The notes beneath the pieces were generated by a model. It was not told the origin of the DNA, made no database searches, and worked only from the letters and a program-made list of their open reading frames with translations. Source: Amycolatopsis pittospori (lineage in GTDB: Bacteria > Actinomycetota > Actinomycetes > Mycobacteriales > Pseudonocardiaceae). Taken from it: a DNA stretch of 64,000 nt. Of the stretch, positions 51,409 to 59,644 are shown piece after piece (position 1 is the stretch's first letter; every line of letters starts with the position of its first letter). Both the position numbers and the translations under genes were made by a program. Location of the stretch: NCBI RefSeq assembly GCF_013870525.1, contig NZ_JACBXD010000014.1, positions 1 through 64,000 of the forward strand. Reading direction: 5' to 3'.

Positions 51409-51987
51409 ATGGGGAAGAGCGAGAGGTATCTCGCGCGGGTCGACGGCCGCGTCTTGCGGGCGCTGTCGCATCCGTTGCGGGTCAAGATCCTGGAGTTGCT
51501 ACGGGAGGACGGTCCGGCGACGGCGTCCGGGCTGGCGAAGCGAGTGGGGGAGAGTTCCGGGACCACCAGCTGGCATCTGCGTCAGCTGGCCGAATGCGGG
51601 CTGATCGGGGAGGACGCCGAACGCGGCAGCAGACGCGACAGGTGGTGGAAGGCCGTGCATGAGGGGGACCAGATGCGGGCCAGGGACTTCATCGACGATC
51701 CCGACCTCGCCGGTCCGTTCAACGCCTACGCGCACACGATGATCGAGCGGCGCTACGCGGCCGAAGCGCAGTTCGTCGCGGAGGTACGGGACTGGGCCGA
51801 CGAGTGGATCGACAAGGTCAGTTTTCACGACTCGCCGCTTTCGCTCACTCCCGACGAGGCCGCCGCGCTGGGCGACGAGATCCTCGAGGTGATCGCCCGC
51901 TACCGGCGCCCGGAAAGAGAGGGCGATACCCCGGTCCGCGTGCACTGGGCGGCCTTCCCGCGGAAGTCGAGGCCGGAAACGCCATGA
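51409..51987 (+). CDS. ArsR-type winged-helix regulator of the second MFS gene
   Basis: A 192-residue regulator. LRALSHPLRVKILELLREDG, then TASGLAKRVGESSGTTSWHL is the DNA-binding part; the C-terminal helices form a separate domain. Length and layout match the protein at 2433, but the recognition helices differ. ATG 51409 lies 6 nt after TAGGAT (leaderless). The stop overlaps the MFS start (ATGA). It probably represses its own operon through the dyad at 51361. Confidence 0.85.
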   Translation: MGKSERYLARVDGRVLRALSHPLRVKILELLREDGPATASGLAKRVGESSGTTSWHLRQLAECGLIGEDAERGSRRDRWWKAVHEGDQMRARDFIDDPDLAGPFNAYAHTMIERRYAAEAQFVAEVRDWADEWIDKVSFHDSPLSLTPDEAAALGDEILEVIARYRRPEREGDTPVRVHWAAFPRKSRPETP

Positions 51988-53234
51988 GCAGGTTGCCACT
52001 GGGGGCCCTGGTCGCGGCTTCGGGGATCTCCTCGGCCGGGGTGATGATGACACTGATCGCGATTCCCTGGTTCGTCCTGCAGAGCACCGGGAGCGGCACC
52101 AAGACCGGCCTCGTCACCGCGGCCGAGGTGCTGGGCCTGATGGTCGCCGCGCTGCTGGGCGGGCCGATCGTGGACCGGGTCGGCACGCGGCGGGCCAGCG
52201 TCGGAGCGGATCTGCTGACCACCGTCACTGTCCTGCTGATCCCGCTCGCCGTCGGCACCACCGGTCTGGGCTTGCCGGGCCTGATCGTGTTGTCCTTCGT
52301 GATGGGGGTGTCCCGTGGTCCCGCCGACACGGCGAAACAGGTGCTGCTGGCGGGTGTCGCCGAGGCGAGTGGGATCCGGACGAGCCGGGCCGCGAGCGCC
52401 GTCGAAGCGGCGATGAGGACCGGCCGGATGGTGGGCGGACCCGCCGCGGGCGCGCTGATCGCGTGGATCGGACCGATTCCGGTGTTGTTCGTCGACGCCG
52501 GCGCGCTGCTGTCGTCCGCCGCGCTGGTGTTCGTCCTGATCCCCGCCGCGGCCGGCCCGCCCCGGTCGTCGTCGGAGGGCTACCTCAAAGAACTGCGTGA
52601 AGGACTCGGCTACGTCAAACGCGACGCCTTGCTGCGCGCGATGGTCGGCATGCTGATGCTCACCAACAGCCTCGACTTCGGCCTCCTCGGCGTCCTGTAC
52701 CCGGCGTACGGCGATCAGGTCCTGCACAGCGCCGCGCTCGTCGGTGCGATGATCACCGCCGTCGCGGTGGGAGCGCTGCTCGGTTCGGCTCTCTACGGCT
52801 GGCTGGGCCACCGGTTCTCGCGCCGCTCGGCCCTGCTGGTCGCCGTCGCCCTCGAAGGCGCGCCGCGATTCGCCCTCCTCGCGCTGGAACCCTCGCCACC
52901 GGTCCTGCTCGCCGGGCTGGCGGTCGCCGGGATCGGGGCGGGGGCGCTCAACCCGATCGTGCTCCCGGCGGTCTACGAACGGGTGCCGGAAGCCGTCCGC
53001 GGCCGCGTGCTCAGTCTCCTGGTGGGCGGAATTCTGGCCGCGATGCCGCTCGGCTCGATGGCGGCTGGGTTGCTCTTGGACGGCATCGGGCTGGTCGGCG
53101 CGCTCGCCGTATTCGGCGGCCTGTACCTGATCGCCACCACGTTCCCGGCGATCTTCCGGGTCTGGCGGGGACTCGACGATCCCGCCCCGATCGGGGGTGA
53201 CCGGCTGGTGAGCCAAGAGTCCCGGACCGACTAG
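51984..53234 (+). CDS. Major facilitator superfamily efflux transporter, second copy
   Basis: A 416-residue transporter with about twelve helices. The loop GGPIVDRVGTRRAS is motif A, and MGVSRGPADTAKQVLL lies in the first half. It belongs to the same broad MFS exporter group as the transporter at 3008 but is diverged. Coupled to the ArsR gene by a 4-nt overlap. pepE follows after 10 bp yet has its own leaderless promoter box. Substrate unknown. Confidence 0.86.
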   Translation: MSRLPLGALVAASGISSAGVMMTLIAIPWFVLQSTGSGTKTGLVTAAEVLGLMVAALLGGPIVDRVGTRRASVGADLLTTVTVLLIPLAVGTTGLGLPGLIVLSFVMGVSRGPADTAKQVLLAGVAEASGIRTSRAASAVEAAMRTGRMVGGPAAGALIAWIGPIPVLFVDAGALLSSAALVFVLIPAAAGPPRSSSEGYLKELREGLGYVKRDALLRAMVGMLMLTNSLDFGLLGVLYPAYGDQVLHSAALVGAMITAVAVGALLGSALYGWLGHRFSRRSALLVAVALEGAPRFALLALEPSPPVLLAGLAVAGIGAGALNPIVLPAVYERVPEAVRGRVLSLLVGGILAAMPLGSMAAGLLLDGIGLVGALAVFGGLYLIATTFPAIFRVWRGLDDPAPIGGDRLVSQESRTD

Positions 53235-53244
53235 GCTCGCCCTC

Positions 53245-54387
53245 ATGTCGCGCCGTTCCCTTCACAACCCAGCCCCCGACGCCGCCAGCCTCCGCGCCCG
53301 CCTGGACAGGGCCCGCGCCGCGGCGGCCGCCGCCGACACCGACGCGCTGCTGATCGCGCCCGGCTCGGACCTTCGCTACCTCATCGGGCAGGCCGGCGGC
53401 TCCTTCGAACGGCTGACCACGCTGGTGATCCCGGCCGACGGCGTCCCGGCACTGGTGCTGCCGAAGCTGGAAGCGCCCGGCTACGCCGACGTCCCGGCCG
53501 AGGAGCTCGGCATCGAGGTCGTCACCTGGGTCGACGGCGACGACGCCTACGAACTGGTCGCCGACCGGCTCGGCAAGCCCGGCCGCGTCGCGGTCAGCGA
53601 CTTCACCCCGGCCTTGCACGTCCTCGCGTTCCGCGGCGCGCTCGGCGACGCCGAACAGACGCTGGCCGGACCCATCGTGCGCGAGCTGCGGATGCGCAAG
53701 GACGCCACCGAGATCCAGGCGCTGCGCGACGCCGGCGCGGCCATCGACCGCGTCCACGCCCGGGTCCACGAATGGCTGCGGCCGGGCCGCACCGAGGCCG
53801 AGGTCGGCGCGGACATCACCGCGGCGATCGTCGAAGAGGGCCACACGCACGCGGACTTCGTGATCGTCGGCTCCGGTCCCAACGGCGCCAGCCCGCACCA
53901 CGACGTCTCCGAGCGCGTCATCGAGCGCGGCGACGTCGTCGTGGTCGACATCGGCGGCCCGATCGCCGAGGGCTACAACTCCGACTCCACCCGCACCTAC
54001 GCCGTCGGCACCCCGCGCGACGCCGACGTCGCCGAGACCTACGCCGTCCTTCAGCGGGCCCAGCGCGCCGCGGTCGAGGCCGTCCGCCCCGGCGTCACCG
54101 CCGAAGCGATCGACGCCGCCGCGCGCGACATCATCGCCGACGCCGGCTTCGGCGAGTACTTCATCCACCGCACCGGTCACGGCATCGGCCTCGACGTGCA
54201 CGAGGAGCCCTACATCATCAAGGGCAACGCGCTGCCGCTCGAGCCGGGTATGGCCTTCAGCGTCGAGCCGGGCATCTACCAGCCTGGCCGCTGGGGCGCC
54301 CGCATCGAGGACATCGTCGTCGTCACCGAGGACGGCGTCGAGTCCGTCAACCGGCGTCCGCACGACCTGATCGTGCTCGACGCATGA
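53245..54387 (+). CDS. pepE: Xaa-Pro dipeptidase (M24 family)
   Basis: A 380-residue aminopeptidase P/prolidase-type enzyme. The C-terminal pita-bread domain shows the metal ligands: DIGG and YNSDSTRT (two Asp), HRTGHGIGLDVHE (His), SVEPGIY and RIEDIVVV (two Glu). The N-terminal 150 residues form the creatinase-like domain. It cleaves dipeptides ending in proline. ATG 53245 follows TAGGCT by 7 nt. Orthologue of Rv2089c near the exonuclease gene. Coupled by 4 nt to the Lrp gene. Confidence 0.9.
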   Translation: MSRRSLHNPAPDAASLRARLDRARAAAAAADTDALLIAPGSDLRYLIGQAGGSFERLTTLVIPADGVPALVLPKLEAPGYADVPAEELGIEVVTWVDGDDAYELVADRLGKPGRVAVSDFTPALHVLAFRGALGDAEQTLAGPIVRELRMRKDATEIQALRDAGAAIDRVHARVHEWLRPGRTEAEVGADITAAIVEEGHTHADFVIVGSGPNGASPHHDVSERVIERGDVVVVDIGGPIAEGYNSDSTRTYAVGTPRDADVAETYAVLQRAQRAAVEAVRPGVTAEAIDAAARDIIADAGFGEYFIHRTGHGIGLDVHEEPYIIKGNALPLEPGMAFSVEPGIYQPGRWGARIEDIVVVTEDGVESVNRRPHDLIVLDA

Positions 54388-54839
54388 CGACCGGTTCTCT
54401 GGAGCCGCTGGACCAGGCCATCGTGCAGGAGCTGGCGGCGGACGGACGGCGCAGTTTCACCGATCTCGCGGAGCGGGTCGGGCTTTCGGTTTCGGCCGTG
54501 CACCAGCGGGTGCGGCGGCTGGAGCAGCGCGGTGTCATCCTCGGGTACACCGCGCGGCTCGACGGCGAGCAGATCGGCCTCCCGCTCACGGCGCTGATCT
54601 CGCTGACCCCGAACGACCCGGCCGCGCCGGACGACTATCCGCAGCGTCTGGAGCACATCAAGGAGATCGAGTCCTGCTACTCGGTCGCCGGGGACGAGTC
54701 GTACATCCTCCTGGTCCGGGTGGCGTCGCCGCTCGGGCTGGAGGATCTGCTCCGCCGGATCCGCGAGTCCGCCAAGGTCTCGACGCGGACCACGGTGGTG
54801 CTGTCGACGCCGTTCGAGGGTCGCTCGCCGACCCTCTGA
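54384..54839 (+). CDS. Lrp/AsnC family transcriptional regulator
   Basis: A 151-residue regulator. The HTH is DLAERVGLSVSAVHQRVRRL (residues about 28-47) and the RAM ligand domain follows, with GDESYILLVRV. It overlaps pepE by 4 nt (ATGA), so both are made from one mRNA. Lrp-type proteins sense amino acids, which fits a partner that releases proline from peptides; this link is inference. Confidence 0.88.
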   Translation: MTTGSLEPLDQAIVQELAADGRRSFTDLAERVGLSVSAVHQRVRRLEQRGVILGYTARLDGEQIGLPLTALISLTPNDPAAPDDYPQRLEHIKEIESCYSVAGDESYILLVRVASPLGLEDLLRRIRESAKVSTRTTVVLSTPFEGRSPTL

Positions 54840-54894
54840 GCGGCCTCGTCTCAGTAAATGGGTGGGCTTGCGCGGCGCTGGTACGATAAAAGGT

Positions 54895-55122
54895 ATGGCA
54901 ACACGTAAGGTCACACTCTCACTCGACAGCGGTGCGCTCGAGTTCGCCGAGCGGGCCGCGAAGGCACACGGGATCTCGGTCTCGTCGTGGTTGTCCAAGG
55001 CCGCCCGAAGGGAAGCCGTCCGCACCGGATACACCCCGCAGCGCGCACCGGTCGAACCGTCCGCCGAATCGGACGAGGCCGAGCTCACCGCCGCGGAGAA
55101 GGATCTGCGTGCACAGGGGTGA
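54895..55122 (+). CDS. Antitoxin-like small DNA-binding protein
   Basis: A 75-residue protein. The N-terminal ATRKVTLSLDSGALEFAERA and HGISVSSWLSKAARRE fit a ribbon-helix-helix fold; the Glu/Ala/Pro-rich tail would bind a toxin. TACGAT (54882-54887) lies 7 nt before ATG 54895, so the pair has its own leaderless promoter. It overlaps the next gene by 14 nt. Function as antitoxin is inferred from size, fold and arrangement. Confidence 0.72.
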   Translation: MATRKVTLSLDSGALEFAERAAKAHGISVSSWLSKAARREAVRTGYTPQRAPVEPSAESDEAELTAAEKDLRAQG

Positions 55123-55408
55123 AGTCTGGACGTACCACCCCCCGACCGAACCGGCACGGCAGCGCACCGTCGTGCTGCTGTCCTCGGACGGGGTGAACGA
55201 ATCCGAGCGGCCATGGCTGCTCGGCACCGAACTGCTGGACCGTGATCCGCAGGACATCCTCGGCGTCGCCGTCGACGCGCGCTACTGGGTCTCCACGCTG
55301 AACCTCACGCGCCTGTACCGGCCGTGGTTCGACGAGAAGATCGCGGAGATCGACCAAGAGGTCCAGGAGCGCATCGACATCGCGTTGCGCGCCGCCCTCG
55401 ATCTCTAG
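55109..55408 (+). CDS. MazF/PemK-like toxin candidate
   Basis: A 99-residue protein beginning VHRGEVWTYHPPTEPARQRT, the start pattern of MazF-like RNases (RGEVW and a following strand), with VVLLSSDGVNE next. Later parts are less typical: no clear MazF-type TSLP loop was seen. GTG 55109 lies inside the end of the antitoxin gene with GGAGAAGGA ahead. Its TAG overlaps the convergent SGNH gene by 4 nt (CTAG). Endoribonuclease activity is plausible but unproven. Confidence 0.65.
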   Translation: MHRGEVWTYHPPTEPARQRTVVLLSSDGVNESERPWLLGTELLDRDPQDILGVAVDARYWVSTLNLTRLYRPWFDEKIAEIDQEVQERIDIALRAALDL

Positions 55409-56478
55409 CGGGCGACCACTTCGGGTGCGGCGTGCAGTTTGCCGTCGGCCCCGGACAGGCACGACGCGTTACCGCCGCGGGCGGCGAGGAATTCGTTGAG
55501 GCAGTTCGCGACCTGGGCGTGTCCTGCCGCGTTGGGATGGAACGACTCCTGCAGCGCGTGGCTCGCCCGGTCCACCTGACCGAGGTCCCGCAGCTGCAGC
55601 GTCAGCCTGCTGAACCACTCGGTCGCCGGGTCGCTGGTGCACGCCTCGCGTCCGGCGCCGGCCCGGGACAGGTCGAGGAACCGCGCGCTCGTCGCGCGCG
55701 AAGCCTGTTTGAGGCCGTCCGAGAGCACGGAGACGCCTTCGCGGCCCATCCACTGCAAGTCCTCGGTACGGAACGGGCAACCGTTGAGGCTGCGCAACGA
55801 TTCCGGGATCTTCGGGCCGACAGGCGAGGCGTAGGACATCAGCACGAGCTGGTAGTCCGCCGGGATGTATCCCGCCTGCGCCAACACCTTCTTCACGTCG
55901 GCTACGGCGTTGGTCACCTTCGGCACCATGGCGTCCACTTTGGACTTCCAGGTGGCGCGGAGCGCTTCGCTGCACGGCGGATTCTGCGGGGAGAACCACG
56001 CCTTGAAGCATTCGCTGACCTGAGCGGAGAACTTCGGCTCGTCGTTCGCGCCGACCGCGATCACCACCGCGGCCACCCGGTGGTCCTTGATCAGGTTCGC
56101 CAGCTGCTGGGCCTGCGACGGTTCCGTCCACTGTTTCGCCTCGCCGAGCGCGATCTGCTCCGACGGCGCCCCCGAACACGCCAGGTTCACGCGCGCGGTG
56201 ACGTCGGGGATCTTGATCTGCTCGACGAAGGCGTTGGGGGAGCGGTGGCACCAGTTGCCGCCCTGCCCGTTGGTCGTGGGCGTGTAGTCGCCCGCGCCCT
56301 CACCGGAGACGGTGCTGTCGCCGATGGAGACGACCGTCAGCGGCCCCGTTCCCGGCGGGCCTTGGCGCGGGGACGGCTGCCCCGGCCGGCTTTCCGACCC
56401 GGTAAAGGCAATGAACCCGACGAGAACCACCACGAACGTGAGCGCGAGAGCACCCCACCACCACCGGAAACGTCGCAT
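55405..56478 (-). CDS. Secreted SGNH/GDSL hydrolase
   Basis: About 357 residues. An N-terminal anchor (WWWGALALTFVVVLVGFIAF) precedes the hydrolase. SGNH blocks: VSIGDSTVSGEG (Ser), NLACSGAP (Gly), VIAVGANDEPKF (Asn) and SFHPNAAGHAQ (His). Several cysteines suggest disulfides outside the cell. It would cleave esters of lipids or cell-wall sugars; substrate unknown. ATG 56478 is preferred to GTG 56484 because TAGAAT (56493-56488) is 9 nt away rather than 3. Confidence 0.85.
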   Translation of the reverse strand: MRRFRWWWGALALTFVVVLVGFIAFTGSESRPGQPSPRQGPPGTGPLTVVSIGDSTVSGEGAGDYTPTTNGQGGNWCHRSPNAFVEQIKIPDVTARVNLACSGAPSEQIALGEAKQWTEPSQAQQLANLIKDHRVAAVVIAVGANDEPKFSAQVSECFKAWFSPQNPPCSEALRATWKSKVDAMVPKVTNAVADVKKVLAQAGYIPADYQLVLMSYASPVGPKIPESLRSLNGCPFRTEDLQWMGREGVSVLSDGLKQASRATSARFLDLSRAGAGREACTSDPATEWFSRLTLQLRDLGQVDRASHALQESFHPNAAGHAQVANCLNEFLAARGGNASCLSGADGKLHAAPEVVAR

Positions 56479-56746
56479 CGTCACCGGATTCTACGGACAC
56501 CCGGCCCCGACCGGGTGATCATGTGGGTGTGACGAGCGCGGCTTCCGGCCGTGCCGGACATCCGGCCTTGCGTGAGCCCGCCTCCGTCAGGTCCGTTCCG
56601 GCGGCCGGTTCCGACACGATGTCGAGCCCCCGGGCAGCGCGGGTTTGTCGTTTCCCGGGCCTGCGCGGCGAGCCGGGCTCCCGTGCTCCCGGCTCGCGTT
56701 CGGCCCTCCCAACGCCGCTGGTGGGAGCCCCTCGGCCGAAGCGTCG

Positions 56747-57247
56747 CTACAGAATCCGGTACATCCGGTGGTCGATGCGGCCCTGGCCGTATTCGCCGTA
56801 GCCGACCACGACCAGTCCGCTCAGCCAGGAGTAGCGCTCGTCGGAGGTCTCGAACCTCGGTGTCGGCCGGATGTAGCTTTCGTCGAACGAGAGCCGTTCC
56901 CCGGCTGCCAGGCGTTGCCTGCCATCGGGAGGGAAGCGGAGTACTCCGTTCGAGTCGTAATGGATGAGGACGCCGTCGTGGGTACGCAGGGTCGCGCGGA
57001 CGTCCATCCGGCTTATCCCGTCGGCTCCCAGCCATACCCAGTCTCCGCCTCCGGGTAGCATCTCGCCCCGGAAGCCCGGCCCGGTGAACCGGCCGCCTTT
57101 GGTCACGAAGGTCATCCGCGTACCAAGCGGTGTCGAGATGACCTGGGCTGGTTCCAGGTCGATGCTGAGATCGCAGAGATGCTCGACCGGCAGGGCGTCG
57201 AGCACCGCCCGATCGAACAACGGCGTGGTGGAGCCTGCGTCGGTCAC
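56747..57247 (-). CDS. DUF3237 domain protein
   Basis: A 166-residue soluble protein of the DUF3237 type. It starts VTDAGSTTPLFDRAVL and carries the family's LGTRMTFVTKGGRFTGPGF and LPGGGDWVWLGADG loops; the end YGQGRIDHRMYRIL is conserved-looking. No catalytic site is known. GTG 57247 overlaps the SnoaL stop (GTGA), so the pair is coupled and shares the palindromic operators at 57686-57738. The preceding 268 bp (56479-56746) show no gene. Confidence 0.78.
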   Translation of the reverse strand: MTDAGSTTPLFDRAVLDALPVEHLCDLSIDLEPAQVISTPLGTRMTFVTKGGRFTGPGFRGEMLPGGGDWVWLGADGISRMDVRATLRTHDGVLIHYDSNGVLRFPPDGRQRLAAGERLSFDESYIRPTPRFETSDERYSWLSGLVVVGYGEYGQGRIDHRMYRIL

Positions 57248-57651
57248 GCCGTCCCACCCCCGAACGCGGCCTTCAGTTCGGCGAAGTCGAAGAAAGTGTC
57301 TTTCCGTGCGACGAGGCCGCCGGATGTCACCTCGACGACGTCGAGACAGTGGACGCCCTGGCGATCTTCTCCGGGCCGCTGGAACGTCAGCGTCCAGTCC
57401 AGCACCCAATGGCCGCTTCCGAACAGCAGGCGCCGCTCGTCGAAGCCGAAGCCCGGATAGAGCTCGAAGACATGTGCGAACTCGCTCCGCAGAGCCTCGC
57501 GGCCCTGGACCGCTGCGCCGCGACCGTGAGCCTGGAACTGTGATTCGGGAGTGTGCAAAGCGACGATCGCGTCGACGTCGCGAGCCTCCCAAGCGGCGAA
57601 GTATTTCTTCGCGATCGCAGGAAGATCCTGGGTTGTCGCGGGGGTTTTCAT
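57244..57651 (-). CDS. SnoaL-like (NTF2 fold) protein
   Basis: A 135-residue cone-shaped fold protein. AKKYFAAWEARDVDAIVALH, the middle HVFELYPGFGFDERRLLFG and GVHCLDVVEV are characteristic of SnoaL-like domains, which bind small hydrophobic substrates. AGGAGTTCC precedes ATG 57651. Coupled to the DUF3237 gene downstream. Divergent from a TetR gene; three palindromes in the 89-bp gap predict repression by that protein. Confidence 0.82.
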   Translation of the reverse strand: MKTPATTQDLPAIAKKYFAAWEARDVDAIVALHTPESQFQAHGRGAAVQGREALRSEFAHVFELYPGFGFDERRLLFGSGHWVLDWTLTFQRPGEDRQGVHCLDVVEVTSGGLVARKDTFFDFAELKAAFGGGTA

Positions 57652-57685
57652 GGAACTCCTCAGGTCGGATGCCGCGACGTTAACG

Positions 57686-57738
57686 CATACGATCGTATGT
57701 ATCAATACGTACGGTCGTATAGTTCGATACGATCGTAT
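57686..57738. promoter_or_regulatory. Three related palindromes between SnoaL and TetR genes
   Basis: CATACGATCGTATG (57686-57699) and ATACGATCGTAT (57727-57738) are perfect palindromes sharing the same core; GTACGGTCGTAT (57709-57720) is a near copy between them. They fill the divergent gap, the last ending 2 nt before the TetR ATG. TATAGT (57718-57723) may be the TetR -10 box. A textbook TetR operator cluster. Confidence 0.7.
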
Positions 57739-57740
57739 GC

Positions 57741-58322
57741 ATGACTCGGACAGGCGACGCACGCCGCGGCGCGATCGTCGATCGTGCGATGCACATCGCG
57801 TCGGTCGAAGGCATCGACGGGTTGACGCTCGGACGCTTGGCGGAGGCCCTGCACACCAGCAAGAGCGGCATCCAAACCCTTTTCGGCACCAAGCAGGAAC
57901 TCCAGCTCTCGATCGTCGCCGCCGCTTCGGAGGTCTTCGCTCGGGATGTTTCGCTGCCCGCCGACCGGCGGCCCGCCGGGCTGGTGCGACTGCGGGCCCT
58001 TATGTCGTTGTGGATCGACTATCTGGAGACCTTCGAGGGTGGCTGTCTTTTCGTCGCCGCCGCGAGCGAACTCGACGGGCGGCCTGGACCCGTCCGAGAC
58101 GCGGTTGCGGACGCCGTCGCACGCGCCGACGCCCTGCTCCGGCGCGAGATCGAACTCGCCCTGCGCCTTCGGGAACTTCCGCCGGACACGGACGTCGAGC
58201 AGCTCGTCTTCGAACTGCACGCCATGGTGCTTCAGGCGAATCACGATCGTCAGCTACTCGGCCGCAATGACGCCCTGACCCGCGCCCGTAAGGCGGTCGG
58301 CCGCCTGCTGGAGGTCAAGTAG
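57741..58322 (+). CDS. TetR family transcriptional regulator
   Basis: A 193-residue repressor. The N-terminal HTH reads RAMHIASVEGIDGLTLGRLA then LHTSKSGIQTLFGTKQELQ; the C-terminal helices form the ligand pocket (TetR_C type with WIDYLETFEGGCLF). It is divergent from the SnoaL-DUF3237 pair and has three matching palindromes at its start, so it very likely represses both sides. The inducing ligand is unknown. Confidence 0.9.
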   Translation: MTRTGDARRGAIVDRAMHIASVEGIDGLTLGRLAEALHTSKSGIQTLFGTKQELQLSIVAAASEVFARDVSLPADRRPAGLVRLRALMSLWIDYLETFEGGCLFVAAASELDGRPGPVRDAVADAVARADALLRREIELALRLRELPPDTDVEQLVFELHAMVLQANHDRQLLGRNDALTRARKAVGRLLEVK

Positions 58323-58348
58323 CCGTTCGGCTGATCTTGGCCTGGGAT

Positions 58349-59644
58349 TCAGCAGTTCTCCAGGAAGTGCCGCAGCACCCGCGTGCCGAACCGCAGACCT
58401 TCCACCGGGACGCGTTCGTCGACACCGTGGGCCATCGCGCGATACGGGAAACCTTCCGGCAACCACAAGGGCGCGAAGCCGTAGCAGTCTATGCCGAGCG
58501 GGCTGAACGCCTTCGCGTCCGTCCCGCCGCCCATGCAGTAGGGGACGACGACCGCTTCGGGATCCTGTGATCGGAGCGCGTCCGCCATCGCGTCGAACCA
58601 CGGCGAGTCCACCGGCGCCTGCACCGGCGGCTGGTGCGCGACGAACTCGCGGGTGACACCCTCGCCGAGCATCGCGTCGAGTTCCGCGAGCAGATCCGGC
58701 TCGGAACCGGGCAGCACTCGGACGTCCACCTGGGCCTGCGCCGAACTCGGGATGACGTTCACCTTGTAGCCGGCGTCGAGCATCGTCGGGGTCGTGCTGG
58801 TGCGGACGGTCGGCACGACGAGCGCGCCCGCCGGGCCGAGCCGGGCGATCGTCCCGTCCACATCGGACAGATCGACCGGGACGCCGAGTGCCTCGCCGGT
58901 GCGTTCCAGGAACGCCTGCACCGTCGGAGTCAGCTGGATCGGCCAGCGGTGCGAGGCGATCTTGCCGAGCGCGGTGATCAGCCGGGTGACCGCGTTCTCG
59001 TCGTTGGGCCGGGATCCGTGCCCGGCGCGGCCCTTGGCGGTCAGCCGCAGGTGGGCGGTACCGCGTTCGGCGGTCGCCACCGGGTAGAGCCGCACGGTCC
59101 GGCCATCGGCGGCCGGGACGTGGTAGGTGTACGCGCCCGATTCGCTGATCGCGGCCGCGCAACCGTCGAACAGGTCCCGATGCGCGGCGGCGAGCCAATG
59201 CGCGCCGTACTCGCCCTTGTCCTCCTCGTCGGCCACGAACGCCAGGACGAGGTCCCGTCGAGGTCGCGCGCCTGAGGCGAGGGCGGCGAGCACCATCGCG
59301 CAGAAGTCCTTCATGTCCACGGCACCGCGTCCCCACAGGAACCCGTCGCGGACCTCGCCCGAGAACGGGTCGACCGACCAGTCGGCGGGGTCTGCGGGGA
59401 CGACGTCGAGGTGACCTTGCACGAGCAGCGCGGGCAGGCTCGGGTCGGTACCCGGGACCCGCGCGATCACGTTCGCGCGCCGCGGTGCGGACTCGATGAT
59501 CTTCGAGTCGATCCCCGACCCGGAGAGCAGCGAGGCGACGTACTCGGCCGCCTCGCGCTCACCCTCCGAATCCCCGTTGCCCCGGTTCGTGGTGTCGAAC
59601 CGGATCAACCTCGAACAAACGTCGACAACGTCGAGCTCAGCCAT
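58349..59644 (-). CDS. M20-family metallopeptidase
   Basis: A 431-residue zinc peptidase of the ArgE/DapE/CPG2 family. LVQGHLDVVPAD (His, Asp), RGAVDMKDF (bridging Asp), AFVADEEDKGEYG (Glu pair) and MGGGTDAKAF mark the metal site, with a dimerisation domain between about 190 and 300. It removes acyl or terminal groups from amino acids or peptides; specificity is not assignable. It overlaps the D-aminopeptidase gene upstream by 8 nt, so both are one operon. Confidence 0.88.
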   Translation of the reverse strand: MAELDVVDVCSRLIRFDTTNRGNGDSEGEREAAEYVASLLSGSGIDSKIIESAPRRANVIARVPGTDPSLPALLVQGHLDVVPADPADWSVDPFSGEVRDGFLWGRGAVDMKDFCAMVLAALASGARPRRDLVLAFVADEEDKGEYGAHWLAAAHRDLFDGCAAAISESGAYTYHVPAADGRTVRLYPVATAERGTAHLRLTAKGRAGHGSRPNDENAVTRLITALGKIASHRWPIQLTPTVQAFLERTGEALGVPVDLSDVDGTIARLGPAGALVVPTVRTSTTPTMLDAGYKVNVIPSSAQAQVDVRVLPGSEPDLLAELDAMLGEGVTREFVAHQPPVQAPVDSPWFDAMADALRSQDPEAVVVPYCMGGGTDAKAFSPLGIDCYGFAPLWLPEGFPYRAMAHGVDERVPVEGLRFGTRVLRHFLENC

